64,000 nt of DNA from Punica granatum. Lineage: Eukaryota; Streptophyta; Magnoliopsida; Myrtales; Lythraceae. The notes beneath the pieces are model-generated. The model saw only the letters and a list, made by a program, of their open reading frames with translations. It had not been told where the DNA came from and did not search any database. Shown here piece after piece: positions 1-12,061 of this stretch (position 1 is its first letter; each line of letters begins with the position of its first letter). A program made the translations under genes and the position numbers. The DNA lies in the NCBI RefSeq assembly GCF_007655135.1, contig NC_045128.1, positions 34,752,811-34,816,810 of the forward strand. Direction: 5' to 3'.

Positions 1-74
1 ATGGAAGAGGAAGCTAACGTGGAAAACATCTACATGGCCGAGGAGGCAGGCCTTATCAAGCCCACAAGTCATCC

Positions 75-752
75 ATGAGTTTACTGGCCTGGAATTGTTG
101 GGGAATTAGGGGAGAACCGACAGTTCGAGCTCTACGACTCTTCATCCGGAAGCATCGTCCTAGTATTATTTTCTTCTCCGAAACAAAATCTGACTCGAGC
201 CATTGTAACAAAATTGCAAGGCGTTGCAACCTTGAAGGCATTTTCTCGGTCGATTCTTCGAATGCATCAAGTGGATTATGCTTACTTTGGAACACGAAGT
301 TGAAGGTTAATATTATTAAATCATCCCCATATTACATCCACGCAATCTTAGAGCATCATGTTTTACTGGTTCCTTGGATTCTTACAGCTGTGTATTGCCC
401 ACCTTATATGCATGAAAAACCTATGTTTTGGGCTGATTTAACAAATCTTGCAAGCTCCATTGATTGCCTGTGGCTGATTATAGGAGACTTTAATGAAATA
501 GGAGGGCGTAATTATGCATCATCTTCCCACTCCTTCCTTGATAATTTCCTTAACCAATCGGGATGCATTGATCTTGGGTTCTCGGGTAACCCCTTTACTT
601 GGAGAAACAAAAGAACGGTTCTAGCCTCTATTAAGCAAAGATTAGATAGAGCAATTGCAAATGATATATGGAGGACTACATTTCCAAGAGCAAGAGTTTT
701 CCATCTCCCACAAATACGATCAGACCACAATCCTATTTTATTAAAACTGTAG
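75..752 (+). pseudogene. LINE ORF2 endonuclease domain (first segment)
   Basis: This 225-residue open segment starts at an ATG that overlaps the putative ORF1 stop. It reads as the exonuclease-endonuclease-phosphatase fold that nicks target DNA for LINE integration. The expected catalytic landmarks are all present: Asn in AWNCWG near residue 7, Glu in SETK near residue 35, Asp and Asn in GDFNE near residue 140, and the terminal SDH near residue 218. The TAG at 750 follows directly, but the same frame continues coherently through 753-929 into the reverse transcriptase linker, so this is a single nonsense change and not a natural end. Confidence 0.85.
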
Positions 753-2638
753 ATAGACTCCTCTCACAAACCTAGGCCCTTCCGATTCAAGGAGGCTTGG
801 ACCTGGGATAAATCCAGTAAAGCCATAGTAAAAAATGCTTGGAATAAAACGATTAATGGCTCAAAGGCTTTCCAACTCTATTCTAAAATCAAAATTGTCC
901 AAAAAGATCTTAGAAAGTGGAACAAAGAAGTGTTAGGATACTGTAACACTAACATTGCAGGAATCATGGAAAAACTCAAAGACATCCAAGGCAAGGTTTC
1001 CACAACTGAGACTAAGGAACAAGAAGAAAAACTCCTTGCAGAACTAGAAGAAAATCTCATCAGGAAGGATTTCATATGGCGACAAAAATCAAGAGAACTC
1101 TGGATGAAGGAGGGAGCGAAAAACTCCAAATTCTTTCATCTCTCAACTATCATCAGACGAAGAACAAACAACATTGCAGCCATTAAGGACAACAATGGGG
1201 ATTGGTGTCATGACTACGAAGGAATAGGAAATTATTTCCTTAAGAATTTCCAAGATCTCTTCCACACCTCCCACCCATCCATACTTGATGACATGGAATG
1301 TCTGATCACTCCAATCATCACAGGGACTAAAAATGAGAGCTTAATTTGCATTCCAGACGGCAAGGAAATCCTGATAGCTCTAAATTCAATTCCAAATCTC
1401 AAAGCCCCAGGACCAAACGAAATCTCTTCGTTGTTCTATAAACACTATGGTGAAACGGTCAAACCACTCCTCTTCTCAACAGTAAAGAATTTCTTCTCCT
1501 CCAATCACATCCTCAAGGAGTGGAACAACACATTTATCTCTCACATACCAAAGTGCCATGGAACTTCTACTTTTAAAGACTTCAGACTCATCAGTCTATG
1601 CAATGTGAGCTACAAAGTGATTTCAAAAATCATTGCCAACAGACTAAAGCCACTCCTCCATAAGACCATCTCCCCCAACCAAACCGCTTTCATCGAAGGA
1701 AGATGGATCAATAAGAACGGCCTACTAGCTTAAGAGATCCTCCATACAATGAGGAAAACGAAGGCACGAAGAGGATGGATCGGGATGAAAATTGACTTTA
1801 TGAAGGCTTTTGATAAATTAAAATGGACCTTCATCATCAAAACCCTTGAAAATCTAGGATTTCATTTGACCTTCATATCATGGATCCATCAATGTATCTT
1901 AACACATACCTTCTCCATCCTTCTCAATGGCTCACCTCATAGTCATTTCTCTTCTTCCAGAGGACTAAGGCGGGGAGACCCTATTTCCCTCTATTTATTT
2001 GTCATATCTATGGAAATATTGTCCCGTCTCCTCTATAGGGCGGAATCAAACGGCAATATAAAGGGTCTTCAGATTAGTAGAGGAGGGCCACAAATCTCCC
2101 ATCTAATGTTTGCAGATGACCTCCTGATTCTCACAAAATCCACTACAGTAAACATCACGGCCATAAAAAGCATTCTGGATAAATTATGCGATTAGTCGGG
2201 CCAATAAATCAATTGCGCCAAATCGGGCTTTTCTTCTCCAAGAACACCACGGCAGACTCAAGAAGAAATGCTAAAACCATCATTGGTATCGGGAAACTGA
2301 AGGAAGATGCAAGATACCTGGGCAATCCACTATTCATCAAAAGGAAAAGGAAAGAATCATTTCAGTTCCTCATTGAGAAGATTAAAAATAAGCTTGCAGC
2401 ATGGAAGACTAAAGCACTTTCATGGGCGGGTAGAGCCACTTTGATAAAATATGTAGTCAACAGTACCTCAATTTACACCATGTCACTATTCCGACTCCCA
2501 AAATTCACTTTGAATACAATTGACAAAATGACAAGGTGCTTCTGGTGGGGCAATAACAAAGAAGAGGGCAGCTTCTATGCACCAAAAAATTGGGAATCCA
2601 TATGTCAACTGAAAGCAAAGGGTGGCATAGGCTTCTGA
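753..2638 (+). pseudogene. LINE ORF2 reverse transcriptase region, interrupted
   Basis: Three open pieces make up the reverse transcriptase. Bases 753-1733 hold the linker and fingers, with the motifs KAPGPNEI and FRLISLCNVSYK. Bases 1734-2195 hold the palm: DFMKAFDKLKW with the first catalytic Asp, RGLRRGDP, and MFADDLLIL with the Asp-Asp pair. Bases about 2228-2638 hold the thumb (KLAAWKTKALSWAGR, a hallmark of plant LINE RT). The stop at 1731 stands where related elements normally carry a Gln codon, the stops at 2193 and 2205 lie close together, and a frameshift follows near 2227, after which the sequence continues in another frame. The FADD core itself is preserved, so decay is recent enough to recognise but the product cannot be made. 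Confidence 0.85.
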
Positions 2639-4122
2639 AGAGCAGAAGACTCTAATAAGGCAATGCTTTCTAAAACTGCATGGGCGCTCACGAAAGGAAA
2701 CGACAGCCTAGCGGGTAAAGCTTTCAAAACTAAGTACGGTAACTTTCTAAACTCATCCAACCACTCCTCTGCCTCACTGATATGGAAAGGTCTCCAATGG
2801 CGCAAAGAAACTATCCAGGTGAGTACATGCTTTTTTATAGGTAGCGGCTCTACAATCTCAGCTTGGTTTGATCCATGGATCCCGGGTATGGACAATCATA
2901 AACCCTTTCCTAGACTAAATGTAATCCAAGACCCTGCCCTTAAGGTTCGTCACCTGATGCTCTTCCACCTAAAACGATGGAACATTTTGCTACTCACAAC
3001 CTTCTTTGAGCAAGATACCATGTAGAACATACTCAAGATCCACCTGTCTCAAGCCGACTTCGAAAATTCAGCTATATGGACCCCAAATATATCAGGGAAG
3101 CATTCAGTGAATTCCTTATATCTCATGGATCAATATAATAGATCCCAAGAACATAGTGGAATTGTATGGAAGGCCATTTGGAATCTCAAAATTCATGACC
3201 GCTTTAAACTTCATCTTTGGAGAATTGAAAGTGAAAGCCTCCCCTGGTTTAGTTAAGTAGACGCTCTCTGTCCCCTTTGTCAAACCAGCTTCGATGTGCT
3301 TGATCATCTTTACGAAGATTATATCTTCTATCGTGTTACATGGAGGGAATCATCTAGAGATTTGCAATCTAGCATTTTCCCAAACACTAGTGTAAAGGAT
3401 CTCATTAATTTTGTTGCTTGCCCTCCATCTACTCTCCTTCCTAGCTTTCCAACTAAGACCGAATTTTCTCTATATGCAGCTATCACTCTTTACTACTTAT
3501 GGAACTCACACAATGATGCCTTGCATAGAGGGAGGCCAGCATATTTACATGAAACCATCAAAAAGATCAAAAGGTCTTATATGGAGCATAGTCGGAGCAA
3601 TCACATAGCGGAATCGCATCCTCTACAACTCTCTGCATCACAAAAACCTACAGGGCCGGAATGGGTTATCCTAACTACAAATGCAGCCTGGAATTACAAT
3701 AGATCATGCCTCTTCGGAATTCTCCAGCATTCGAACGACCCCCGCCAATACTATCATGGTTCCAGGTCTCAAATGAAGAAAAGCCACTTCAAGCGGAAGC
3801 TAAATCAACCCTTCTTGTGCTATCCATCGCTGCTGAAAAAGGATTGACTAAGATTTGGTTACAAAGTGATGCCTTGCAACTAGTGGACGCCATTTTGCAC
3901 CCTTGTAACTCTCATTGGGAGATTAGAAGCATAATAGCTGATATTATCTCGACTCTCAATTTCTTTTCTAGTTGGACATGTTTTTGGATACCAAGGTCGG
4001 ATAATACCCTTGCCCACGACTTGGGCCAATACGGTCCAATGTCAAATTTTCCTTCGCTTTGCTTTTTTCAAGGATATCCTAACCTTAGGGGAAAAAAAAA
4101 CTATGAAGTAGCAAGAGGCTAG
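2639..4122 (+). pseudogene. LINE ORF2 C-terminal part: zf-RVT and RNase H-like remnants
   Basis: Downstream of the TGA at 2636 the same frame continues (KAMLSKTAWAL, then ISAWFDPWIPG), typical of the region between RT and the zf-RVT domain. Around 3100-3350 the pattern IWNLKIHDRFKLHLWRI followed by LCPLCQ resembles zf-RVT, but the later His-Leu-Phe-x-x-Cys portion is degenerate (HLYEDY, with Tyr where Cys is expected). Near 3700-3780 the frame shifts, and 3775-4060 reads as the RNase H-like domain common in plant LINEs (QAEAKSTLLVL, IWLQSDALQLV, WIPRSDNTLAHDL). Stops at 3023 and 3254 interrupt it. The last stop in the RNase H frame is at 4120-4122. Confidence 0.75.
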
Positions 4123-5449
4123 TCCCTTAGCTTGTCAGTACGCGATACATTTAATAAGTCAATCGTTTAGAGAATAAAAGAAGTCGTAAGAAGCTGTATT
4201 CATCTCGAGTCTCAACAGGCGGGACATTGAAACTAGAAAAACGATTATACAAACTGTTGACATGTTATACAATTAGTTCTTTTGCTGTTTTTATTTTTGT
4301 GTGCATTATGGTCCGTCTGCATTATAGTTCCGTCTGCTATTGAGTTCGTTAAGTTATGATATGACTCAAACATACAGTTTTGTCTTACCCATGTTTTCTG
4401 GTATGATTGCGGATTAATAAAGGTAGCATCGGTCGGGATGACATGCCTACAGAACTAAACTGATATTGTACTTATGTTAGATTGCTTCTCATCATGCTGA
4501 TGCTGCCATATAACCGAAACATAACTATTGCTGACTGTAGCTATAGCCGTTGCCACTTAAATATAATGCAAGTCGGCTCCTGCGTTTACGTCGTCTATAG
4601 TTATATAGTTACATTTAGAACGGAATCAGAGGGCACATGGCCGCCACTTCTCGATTCTCATCACTGTCTGAGGATTCATCGTAGCAAAACGATTGAACAT
4701 GATCAGAAAAGCCCCCTCTTTAGCTACGCGAGCTATGAACTATTCCAAGCCTGGGAGGATCGAGATCGACATGGAACCATCACGGGCCCAGCTTGTTAGG
4801 GCCGAAGAGATCAATTAAGCCCCCCTCCTCATTGGGCCGGTGTAGTTGGGTGCACGAATCCGGATCCACACTATCCGTCCATAAATCAAATTTCTCAATT
4901 GCTTTTCTTTCCTTTATTGATTATGCCGAGCCAAAGCCTCAGTCATGTGGAAATCCAGCATTGGTTTAGTTCTTAAACTTTAAAGGAGAGAGAGGTTGGA
5001 GCCATGTCGCACCCGGAACATATGCATTTCGAGGAGCATGTGAATTTTGAACTAATCGCCTCGAGTTTTGATTACTTACGCCTTGACTTGCGGAAATCAT
5101 AGATTCATACTTTCACTAATCTGATATGTGAAAGGTGCCAACTCAATAATAAAAGTAGCGCGGTAGCGCTTGAGAAGGCTAAAGGAGCAACATTTCTAAG
5201 ATCCACGGAGTAGATCACTAGGTATATAGATTGGTAAAAAAGAACATGCAGTTTAAGATCTGACCGTGCGTATGCCATAAATTCTGACAGTTATGTTGAG
5301 TGCATTAGTACGATCGATGAAGTAGAGGAAATATTATTTATCAAAAAAAAAAGTAGAGGAAAGAGAGAAAAAGCAGTTGAAGGACCATGTAGCAGTGGCT
5401 ACTGCTAGCTCCCATTTTCACTTTTGGAGGATAAATAAAAGAAATCATG
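4123..5449. other. Intergenic: possible LINE 3' tail, then unassigned DNA
   Basis: No gene is supported here. The first few hundred bases may be LINE 3' untranslated sequence. A short direct repeat built on CCGTCTGC lies at about 4310-4345. An open frame at 4482-4799 shows no recognisable protein pattern and is probably chance. The remainder is mixed-composition unique sequence. Confidence 0.5.
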
Positions 5450-6428
5450 GAAAGATCAATTTGTCAATAATTTGATTCCTCAATAAATTTTGTCAACAAT
5501 TTAATCTTCGAAAGATTAATTAACCAATAATTTGGTCATCGAAAGACTAATTTTGTCAACAATTTGGTCTTCAATGAATTTTATCAATAATTTGTTCCTT
5601 CAAAAACCGTTTCGCCAGACAATTTAATCCTGACGTTAGCTAACTATCTATACCGTGGCAATAATCTGATCTGGAAGCTCATATGACACTTCTTAACTAA
5701 CGGTAATTTCTTCAATTATTTTTTTAATTACCAAATCCAATATGACATCGCTTTGGTCGTTCGTCTCTCTTTTCCAAAAAAAAAACCTACAACTCCACTG
5801 GAATGGAACGATGTCATTTCGTCCCCCACCATACCAAAAGATGTTGTTCATATTTTCACTTCCTTAGCTTTGTAAATCCCGCTATTCCCCTCCCCCATTT
5901 CAACCCTAACTTCGAAAATCTCTCTACAAAGTGTGAAGACATAGTGAATGAGTGACGAAATCAATAACTCCATCACATGATTTGTGCAGGTTGGACCACC
6001 TCAGTTGATTCCAAGTTAGTTGAGATTCTCGTTTCCGTTGTAGAAGATGGAAGATGGGACGACCAAAACGATGTCATAATGGGTTTAGGATTAGAAAATT
6101 AACTTTTCAGTTGCCGTTTGTTATGGATGTGTCATATCAGTTTCCAAATTAGATTATCATCATGACGTCGACGGTCAGTTAACGTCGGGACTAAATTATA
6201 TAGCAGAACGGTCTTTCGATGACTAAATTGTTGGTCAGCTAATCTTTCGATGACCAAATTATTGCCCAACTAATTTTTCGATAACCAAATTGTTAGCAAA
6301 ATTCATTGAGGGATCAAATTGTTGGAAAAATTCATTGACGGACCAAATTATTGGCAAACTTATCTTTCGAGAACCAAATTGTTGGTAAAATTCATTTTGA
6401 AATCAAATTATTGGCAAACTGATCTTTC
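5450..6428. mobile_element. Foldback / MULE-like non-autonomous DNA element with repeat-built inverted arms
   Basis: The left arm (about 5450-5780) and right arm (about 6040-6428) are inverted copies of each other over some 330-390 bp. Both outer ends begin GAAAGATC reading inwards. Each arm consists of degenerate direct repeats of 35-45 bp built on CAATAATTTGGTC and CAATGAATTTT, followed by a shared inner block: the left has TTTGGTCGTTCGTC near 5752 and the right has the reverse complement near 6055. The spacer of about 260 bp carries no coding pattern. Long, internally repetitive terminal inverted repeats are typical of foldback or Mutator-like non-autonomous elements. I could not identify a clean target-site duplication, so the outer limits may be off by some bases. 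Confidence 0.7.
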
Positions 6429-9040
6429 GAGTACTAAATTTAATGTTTTCTCGTAACTTTAAGTATCGAGATACATTCAGCAGTCACACTCCAGTAGTGA
6501 ATACAACACGATGAAATGTACTGTTGTTGTCCACCTTCTGTCTCTTTGGGCTGGACTGGACTGGGGACAAGAAGTATGCGAAAATGTGCAGTTTTGTACT
6601 TAAATGGGCCAAAGATTCCGACAGTCACAAGAAAGGCAAAATCGACAGTACTGACTAGCAATGGGCCCATTCTGTAAAAAGGTTGAATCTCAGCCATAGC
6701 CATGCTCAATTAGTGTTGTCCTCCATTAATCACTGTACCCTTTGTCCCCCTGCACGTACTCTTGCCTTTTCCCCTTGGCTTTGAATCTTTACCACAAAAA
6801 AAAAAAAAGAAGGAAAAAAAGGTGTTCGTATTGTCGGAGGTAATTGCATCAGGGCATAGTCTCACCGAGCTCCTCAAATTCGTATTTTGAACGGCGGAAG
6901 GGTCACCGAGCAAGGAGGTCGGGATTCAATGTGGATTAATATCGGAGCGAGTCATTATAGGTGCGGAAACTTTTTTGTCTTTTGCGACAACATGTTAGAC
7001 TTCTTTACGGACCGCCAGAGTCGAACACCAAACTTTTGAATTCAAGAAAACGGCCGCCTTACAATGTATATAGCCATACTCAATTATTTCAAGCCATTTC
7101 TTCTTCTGCTTCGTCTTGTTTGTCTGTCCGGTGTTTTCATACCTAGCTAGACTGTCTGTCAGTGCCAGTTTCTTGACGTAATCCCAAAGTCCCGACGCAA
7201 AGAAACAAAAAACCCTAGAATAGAAAATCGAGAAGATGCATGTAACTCTATACGTGTGTCTGCGTGTGAATGGTCCTACGACATGTAATCAACTCATTTA
7301 TAATATTTTATTAATTAAAATTACTTTATCTTTTCGTCTACACTCATGACGGGTTCTGATTAATTTACGTTCGAGTTGATTAGCTCTTCAAGGAGTAATA
7401 AACCCCCTTAATAGTGAATATTTTTTTATATACAAAACTGAAATTCGAGATTTTACTTAAAAGAAATACGCGACGAATCTTTTAAAGCAAACAACCTTAT
7501 TTAAATTAAACTAAACTTCATTTATCTTGGACAGGAGCCATGCCTTGCTTTTGTGGATAGTGGGAACTGAAAACAATAAAGAGAGAGAGGGAGAAGAATT
7601 AGTAGATATTCTAATTGAGTCATAATTAGGGCTAAATTTTGAAGGGAAATTAAATGCTTTGGGAGAAGGTTCTTAATCTGTCTTCCTCCCTCCTCTTAAT
7701 TTGTGCTTTGACCACACGGGCAATTAATTTGACTGTTCATTTTCCTTCCGCCATTATAGAGTTTGGTCAATTTCCAATATACATATGTTCACGAGAAATG
7801 TATGAGCTGTTGCTCTTTAATTGATCCCCCACTTACTAAAGTATCATATGTTACATCGAGTTCGATCCCTTCTTCCCCCAAAGTACATCCATTGGTACTT
7901 AAGTTGGCAGTGTCAATGTCATGATCAGCGTCCTCCACTTACGCATCGTCGTGCTATATTCGTGACTTTATCAAGCATCCTCCACCACAAGCTCGATCCG
8001 ACCTTCTCTTTGTGTCTCTACTGACTTATCCTCTTCCTTTCCTCCACTAAGTACGTAAATATTACCTTTCAATTTATTCCCAGTATATCAATTTTCAGAT
8101 TCTCGGTCCATGCATCGATGAGAGTATTATGCCACTGCTAATAAGGTTATCATATTAAATTAGGCAATTGTAACATCTCAAAATCTAATAAATGTTTGAG
8201 TGTGTGAAATAATCGCTTCCTTTGTTAAGATATACATAATATGTACAAGCAAATTATCTCAACGTGAACGTGCTTTTATATGTACATATATATTCATAAG
8301 GTTCCTGGTTAAAGATTGTATAATGTAGACACACTTCATAACTGGGGAAAAAAATATAAATATAGACACTTTTCATATACTGGGGAAAAAAGATAAATAT
8401 AGACACTTTCACTTCATGCAGTCTTATTATACACCACATACATATATATATTACAGTTGCGTACATGTGTATATATCTGATAGAGGTACTTGATATCGAT
8501 GCAAGAGAGGGCAACAAACGCACAAGACAGTAATTAATTAAGGTTAATTATTAGTTTATGATCGAAAGTACATCCATTATATATCTATGAAACTTTACTT
8601 ATTGCTCATAAAATGGAACTGAGAGAGACACCAGTGACCAACACCTTTAGGAAAAGTCAAAATTCACAATGTATCGCCTCGGAATTTGATCGAAATAATT
8701 AATTATTAAAAAGTACATAATTAATTTGATGATGCAATATGAGAGAAACTACTTTTCCTTTTTCACATGATCCAACCAAGGGGATCTGGTCTGGTCTGGT
8801 ATGGTCCCCAATTAATCGATCCTTTGTACTTGCATGCATGCGTTTTGGGTGGTGATTTGTCGGTCACTGCGTTACGTTATTGCGTAAACTTAAAACCCTT
8901 GCATTCCCCCAAGTTCGTGTTGTCCCATGTTATCGCATGGTAATATATATATGGTTCACCAATTGTCACCAAAAAAAAAAAAAAAACAACAACAAAAGAA
9001 AATATACTTTTATATGCATATGCGTACATGCATAATCGTA
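6429..9040. other. Intergenic, AT-rich, no gene seen
   Basis: No conserved coding pattern is visible. Open frames such as 6440-6709 (-), 7821-8024 (+) and 8254-8523 (-) are low-complexity or lack family resemblance. Homopolymer A runs occur at about 6797-6808 and 8969-8984. Confidence 0.6.
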
Positions 9041-9590
9041 TCTCCAATGAAGCCATGATGAGGAAATTCAAGACTGAGGTTGCATGACTAGTAAATGAAC
9101 TGCACGATTTCATCGCGAACCGTTACTGCTTTTGCCTCTTGTATAGCTTTATTAAAAAAAAAATCGACTACAAATTTACTAAAACATGTGTATGGCTGGA
9201 TAATTTCTATTTTCAATTTGAGAACAACCAATCGTTATGACTTGTACAGTTACTTGAATGCAATTTGAACTATGTCATATAAGTGCTTAATTGTTATATT
9301 TGCATATAGTTACATGCCATATATGTAATCAATTGTCTCCCACTATGCTACAATGAGAAAATTTAAGCGTGAAGTAATTATATCGACTGATAGATACTTA
9401 AATTACACGAATTCGCGAAGTTACTGCTTTCATTTACGTCTTTCTTTCACTGAAATTCGACTACAAACTAAAACACATGATGGTTACATACTCTTTGATT
9501 TCGGAACTTCTAATATTATTATGATTTGTGCAGTAATTCCGAATGCAATTTACACTATATATGTCCTCTCGAGGAAATTTATTATCCAAA
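9041..9590 (+). repeat. Diverged tandem duplication, unit about 295-300 bp
   Basis: Two successive blocks align in the same order. TGAGGAAATTCAAG at about 9059 matches TGAGAAAATTTAAG at about 9354; TTACTGCTTT at 9122 matches TTACTGCTTT at 9420; CGACTACAAA at about 9166 matches CGACTACAAA at about 9459; and the block around ATGACTTGTACAG near 9237 matches ATGATTTGTGCAG near 9521. Identity is patchy, so the duplication is old. No coding function is apparent. Confidence 0.55.
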
Positions 9591-11728
9591 ACCAAAAGTT
9601 CTTTTTTTTTTTAAATAAAAATTTTTGGTTTCCCTTTCTTGCAGGGTAGAGTATAGATAGGCACGATAAATTGAGGAGCTCCGTGACAGGACGAGATAAA
9701 AGTTGGTTGGAACCACGACAAGACAAAGGAAACAAGAACGCAAATTTAACGATTTTATCGCGAGATGAGATGATGAAGAAAGGAAAGGAAACCGTTGGTC
9801 GCGGCTTGGGAGGTGGGTCCGACCCGGCAGGTCGGTTGGGTTCCGTGACGGTCAAAACGGACTTTAAGGCCCGTAATTAACAGCAAAGCAGCCCACACAC
9901 CAAAACGCCGCAACCCATGCCCCATGCCCCATGCCCCTGACGGAAAACCCAAAATAAATAAATAAACAATTATCTAATATTTTTAATCAATTAATTTAAT
10001 TAATTAAAAATAAAAAGAAAAGAAAAAAGTGAAAACACGGGTTGTTGACGTAACCACACGTGGGGTCTATTATGACCTCCCTCATGTGGGTCCCGGAGCT
10101 CGCACTTGCGGCTTAGATTAAGATTTGGGAATGTGTTTTCTTTCTTTTTTTAATTAATTAATGACATATAATTAAATGGTATATTTAATAATTCCAGCTT
10201 TGCATTTGATGTAGAAAGGCAACTATTGACTTTGTGTCTCCAACCTGTTTGACATCTCCATTTTGCAATCCCTAGATCCTTTTACTGAATTTAATAGCAC
10301 CCCACCCTCTCAATAAACTAATCTTTTTTAAAATCCAACACTCGCGGCATCACAACGGGGCATTAATTTCATCTGTCCTAATGTCCATATATCCAGAAAA
10401 CAAAATGAAGGGATTTAATGGCCAGATTCGTATTGACTCGACTCGGAAAACCACTCAATGAGAAGTAGAAATATTCATACTCAAAAAAGAGATGGATAAT
10501 ATCAATCTATACTTATCTCGGTTAGGTGAGATGACCATAATGATGCCGAAACAAAAAACACTAAGTCAAGAATGACTACATGATAAAACATGTCAGAATT
10601 TCGTTTAGACGTAATTAAGTTATTAATGAGAGAGAGTGAAGATGGGGTTTGAAAGACATGTGAGGGTGAGGGCGAGGGCGAGGGTGGGTTGCTTGTTTAG
10701 GCTGCCCATTGAAATGGCCATGTTTTGTCAATGACTTGGTTCATATTTTTCCCTGCAGACAAATTTGGTTTTCTTTTTCTCCAACAGAAAAATAAATAAA
10801 AAAAATCAAACTTGTAAATAATTTCCAAGTGGCAGTCAGCTACTTGCTGGGGGGGAGGGAATCCCCTGTTCTTGGAACAATGTTTGTATGATCTTCCAAA
10901 AGATTCAATCTGGGGGTGTCGTGTGAAACATCTGATTTTTTGGAATTTAACTACCAAACTTTTCCTTTCCCAGGTGGTCAGAAAATCTTAATTTAACCTT
11001 TTTGGTCAATTGAAAACCAAAACCTAAAGTAAGCACATCATTATTATATTGTTTTTATTATTATAGATATTAAAAAAAAAGAGCAAGAAAATAAATAGAA
11101 AATATTTTTTTGTTCTGTTCTGATCCATCCCATTATTTGGTCTGATAAGACCTCTAACCACTTTGGCTTTTTTTTCCTCTGTTTTCATTTGCCTTTTTTC
11201 TCTGTTCTTGAATCAATTTTGGTCATGCACGAAATAGCAGCCTCCTACTCCTCCTCCTCCTCCTACTCCTCCAGAGATTTCATGCCATGACAGCCTCCAA
11301 CAACATTAAACGGGCTGCCAACTCAGCCGGTTGACGAACGACGAGATAATATCATGGGACACCGATAAGAGTCGTACCAGTAGACGCGTTCGATGTACAG
11401 TTATGACGAAACCTGCTCCTCATATTCGGTGACAGTCTTCTCGTCTCCTGCGGTATGTCAGGGAGGATGACCGCAGGAAAGCCGTGTTAGACAGAAACAC
11501 TCCCACGATACCCTCTCAAATGTCTCAATGTCGAACAGCATCATCATCATCATTGAATAATGGAAACAAACTGTATATTCGTATAATAAAATTACAAATA
11601 GATGAAGACATTGACACGGCAATAACGCCCAAAAAAGTACAATAATTTTCTATAATTTGCTCCAAGGTAATTCTGCCCAATGACCCCCACCAAATATTTC
11701 ACTTTCTCCCAGCAGCAGACTTTTCTTG

Positions 11729-11768
<40 letters not shown>

Positions 11769-12061
11769 AATATATAGGCACAGCAAAACCAAGAAATCTG
11801 CTCATTGAGACTTGAGATGCACAAACAGATTCTTCAAAATCTCTTCATACTTTACGACAATGAGAACAAAGAGAGTTTTGGGGATGATACAGCTCAATCA
11901 TCCAAATATCAATCCAGAAGATTCGGTTCGATACCGGATAAATTTGAGAATCGGGAAAAAAAGTCCGCTCGGGAATGCAAACATTGTGGTCAATTAATTA
12001 CCAGCTGTACACTTGAAAATCTTCTATGCTTATCTCTGCCTCTCTGAGCTTCTCTCTCTCT
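9591..12061. other. Intergenic DNA downstream of the ARF gene
   Basis: No gene is supported. A GC-richer patch at about 10040-10110 contains a G-box core (CACGTG at about 10058) and TGACGT. A run of GGGCGA repeats lies near 10668-10685. A (TA)n microsatellite covers about 11732-11765 and a short ATC run about 11539-11553. The last few hundred bases before 12062 are likely to include the 3' untranslated region of the ARF gene on the - strand. Confidence 0.5.
11732..11765. repeat. (TA)n microsatellite
   Basis: A perfect TA dinucleotide run of about 34 bases. Similar TA tracts occur at about 19417-19440 and 46529-46562. Confidence 0.9.

Larger units (their letters stand above)
1..4122 (+). mobile_element. 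Decayed L1-type LINE (non-LTR retrotransposon)
   Basis: The order of parts is that of a plant L1 element: an apurinic-type endonuclease, reverse transcriptase with the FADD catalytic motif, a zf-RVT-like region and a C-terminal RNase H-like domain. The first 78 bases look like the end of ORF1: a short open frame that ends in TGA overlapping the ORF2 ATG at 75 (ATGA). The rest of ORF1 lies before the window. The ORF2 reading frame is broken by in-frame stops at 750, 1731, 2193, 2205, 2636, 3023 and 3254 and by frameshifts near 2227 and near 3740, so the copy is dead. The 3' end is not clear; I see no long poly(A) tract, only a nine-base A run at 4091-4099, and no target-site duplication because the 5' end is outside the window. 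Confidence 0.9.

Noticed and set aside
11732..11765. Regularly spaced repeats suggestive of an array
   Set aside because: Simple TA microsatellite; no direct repeats with unique spacers, so no CRISPR.
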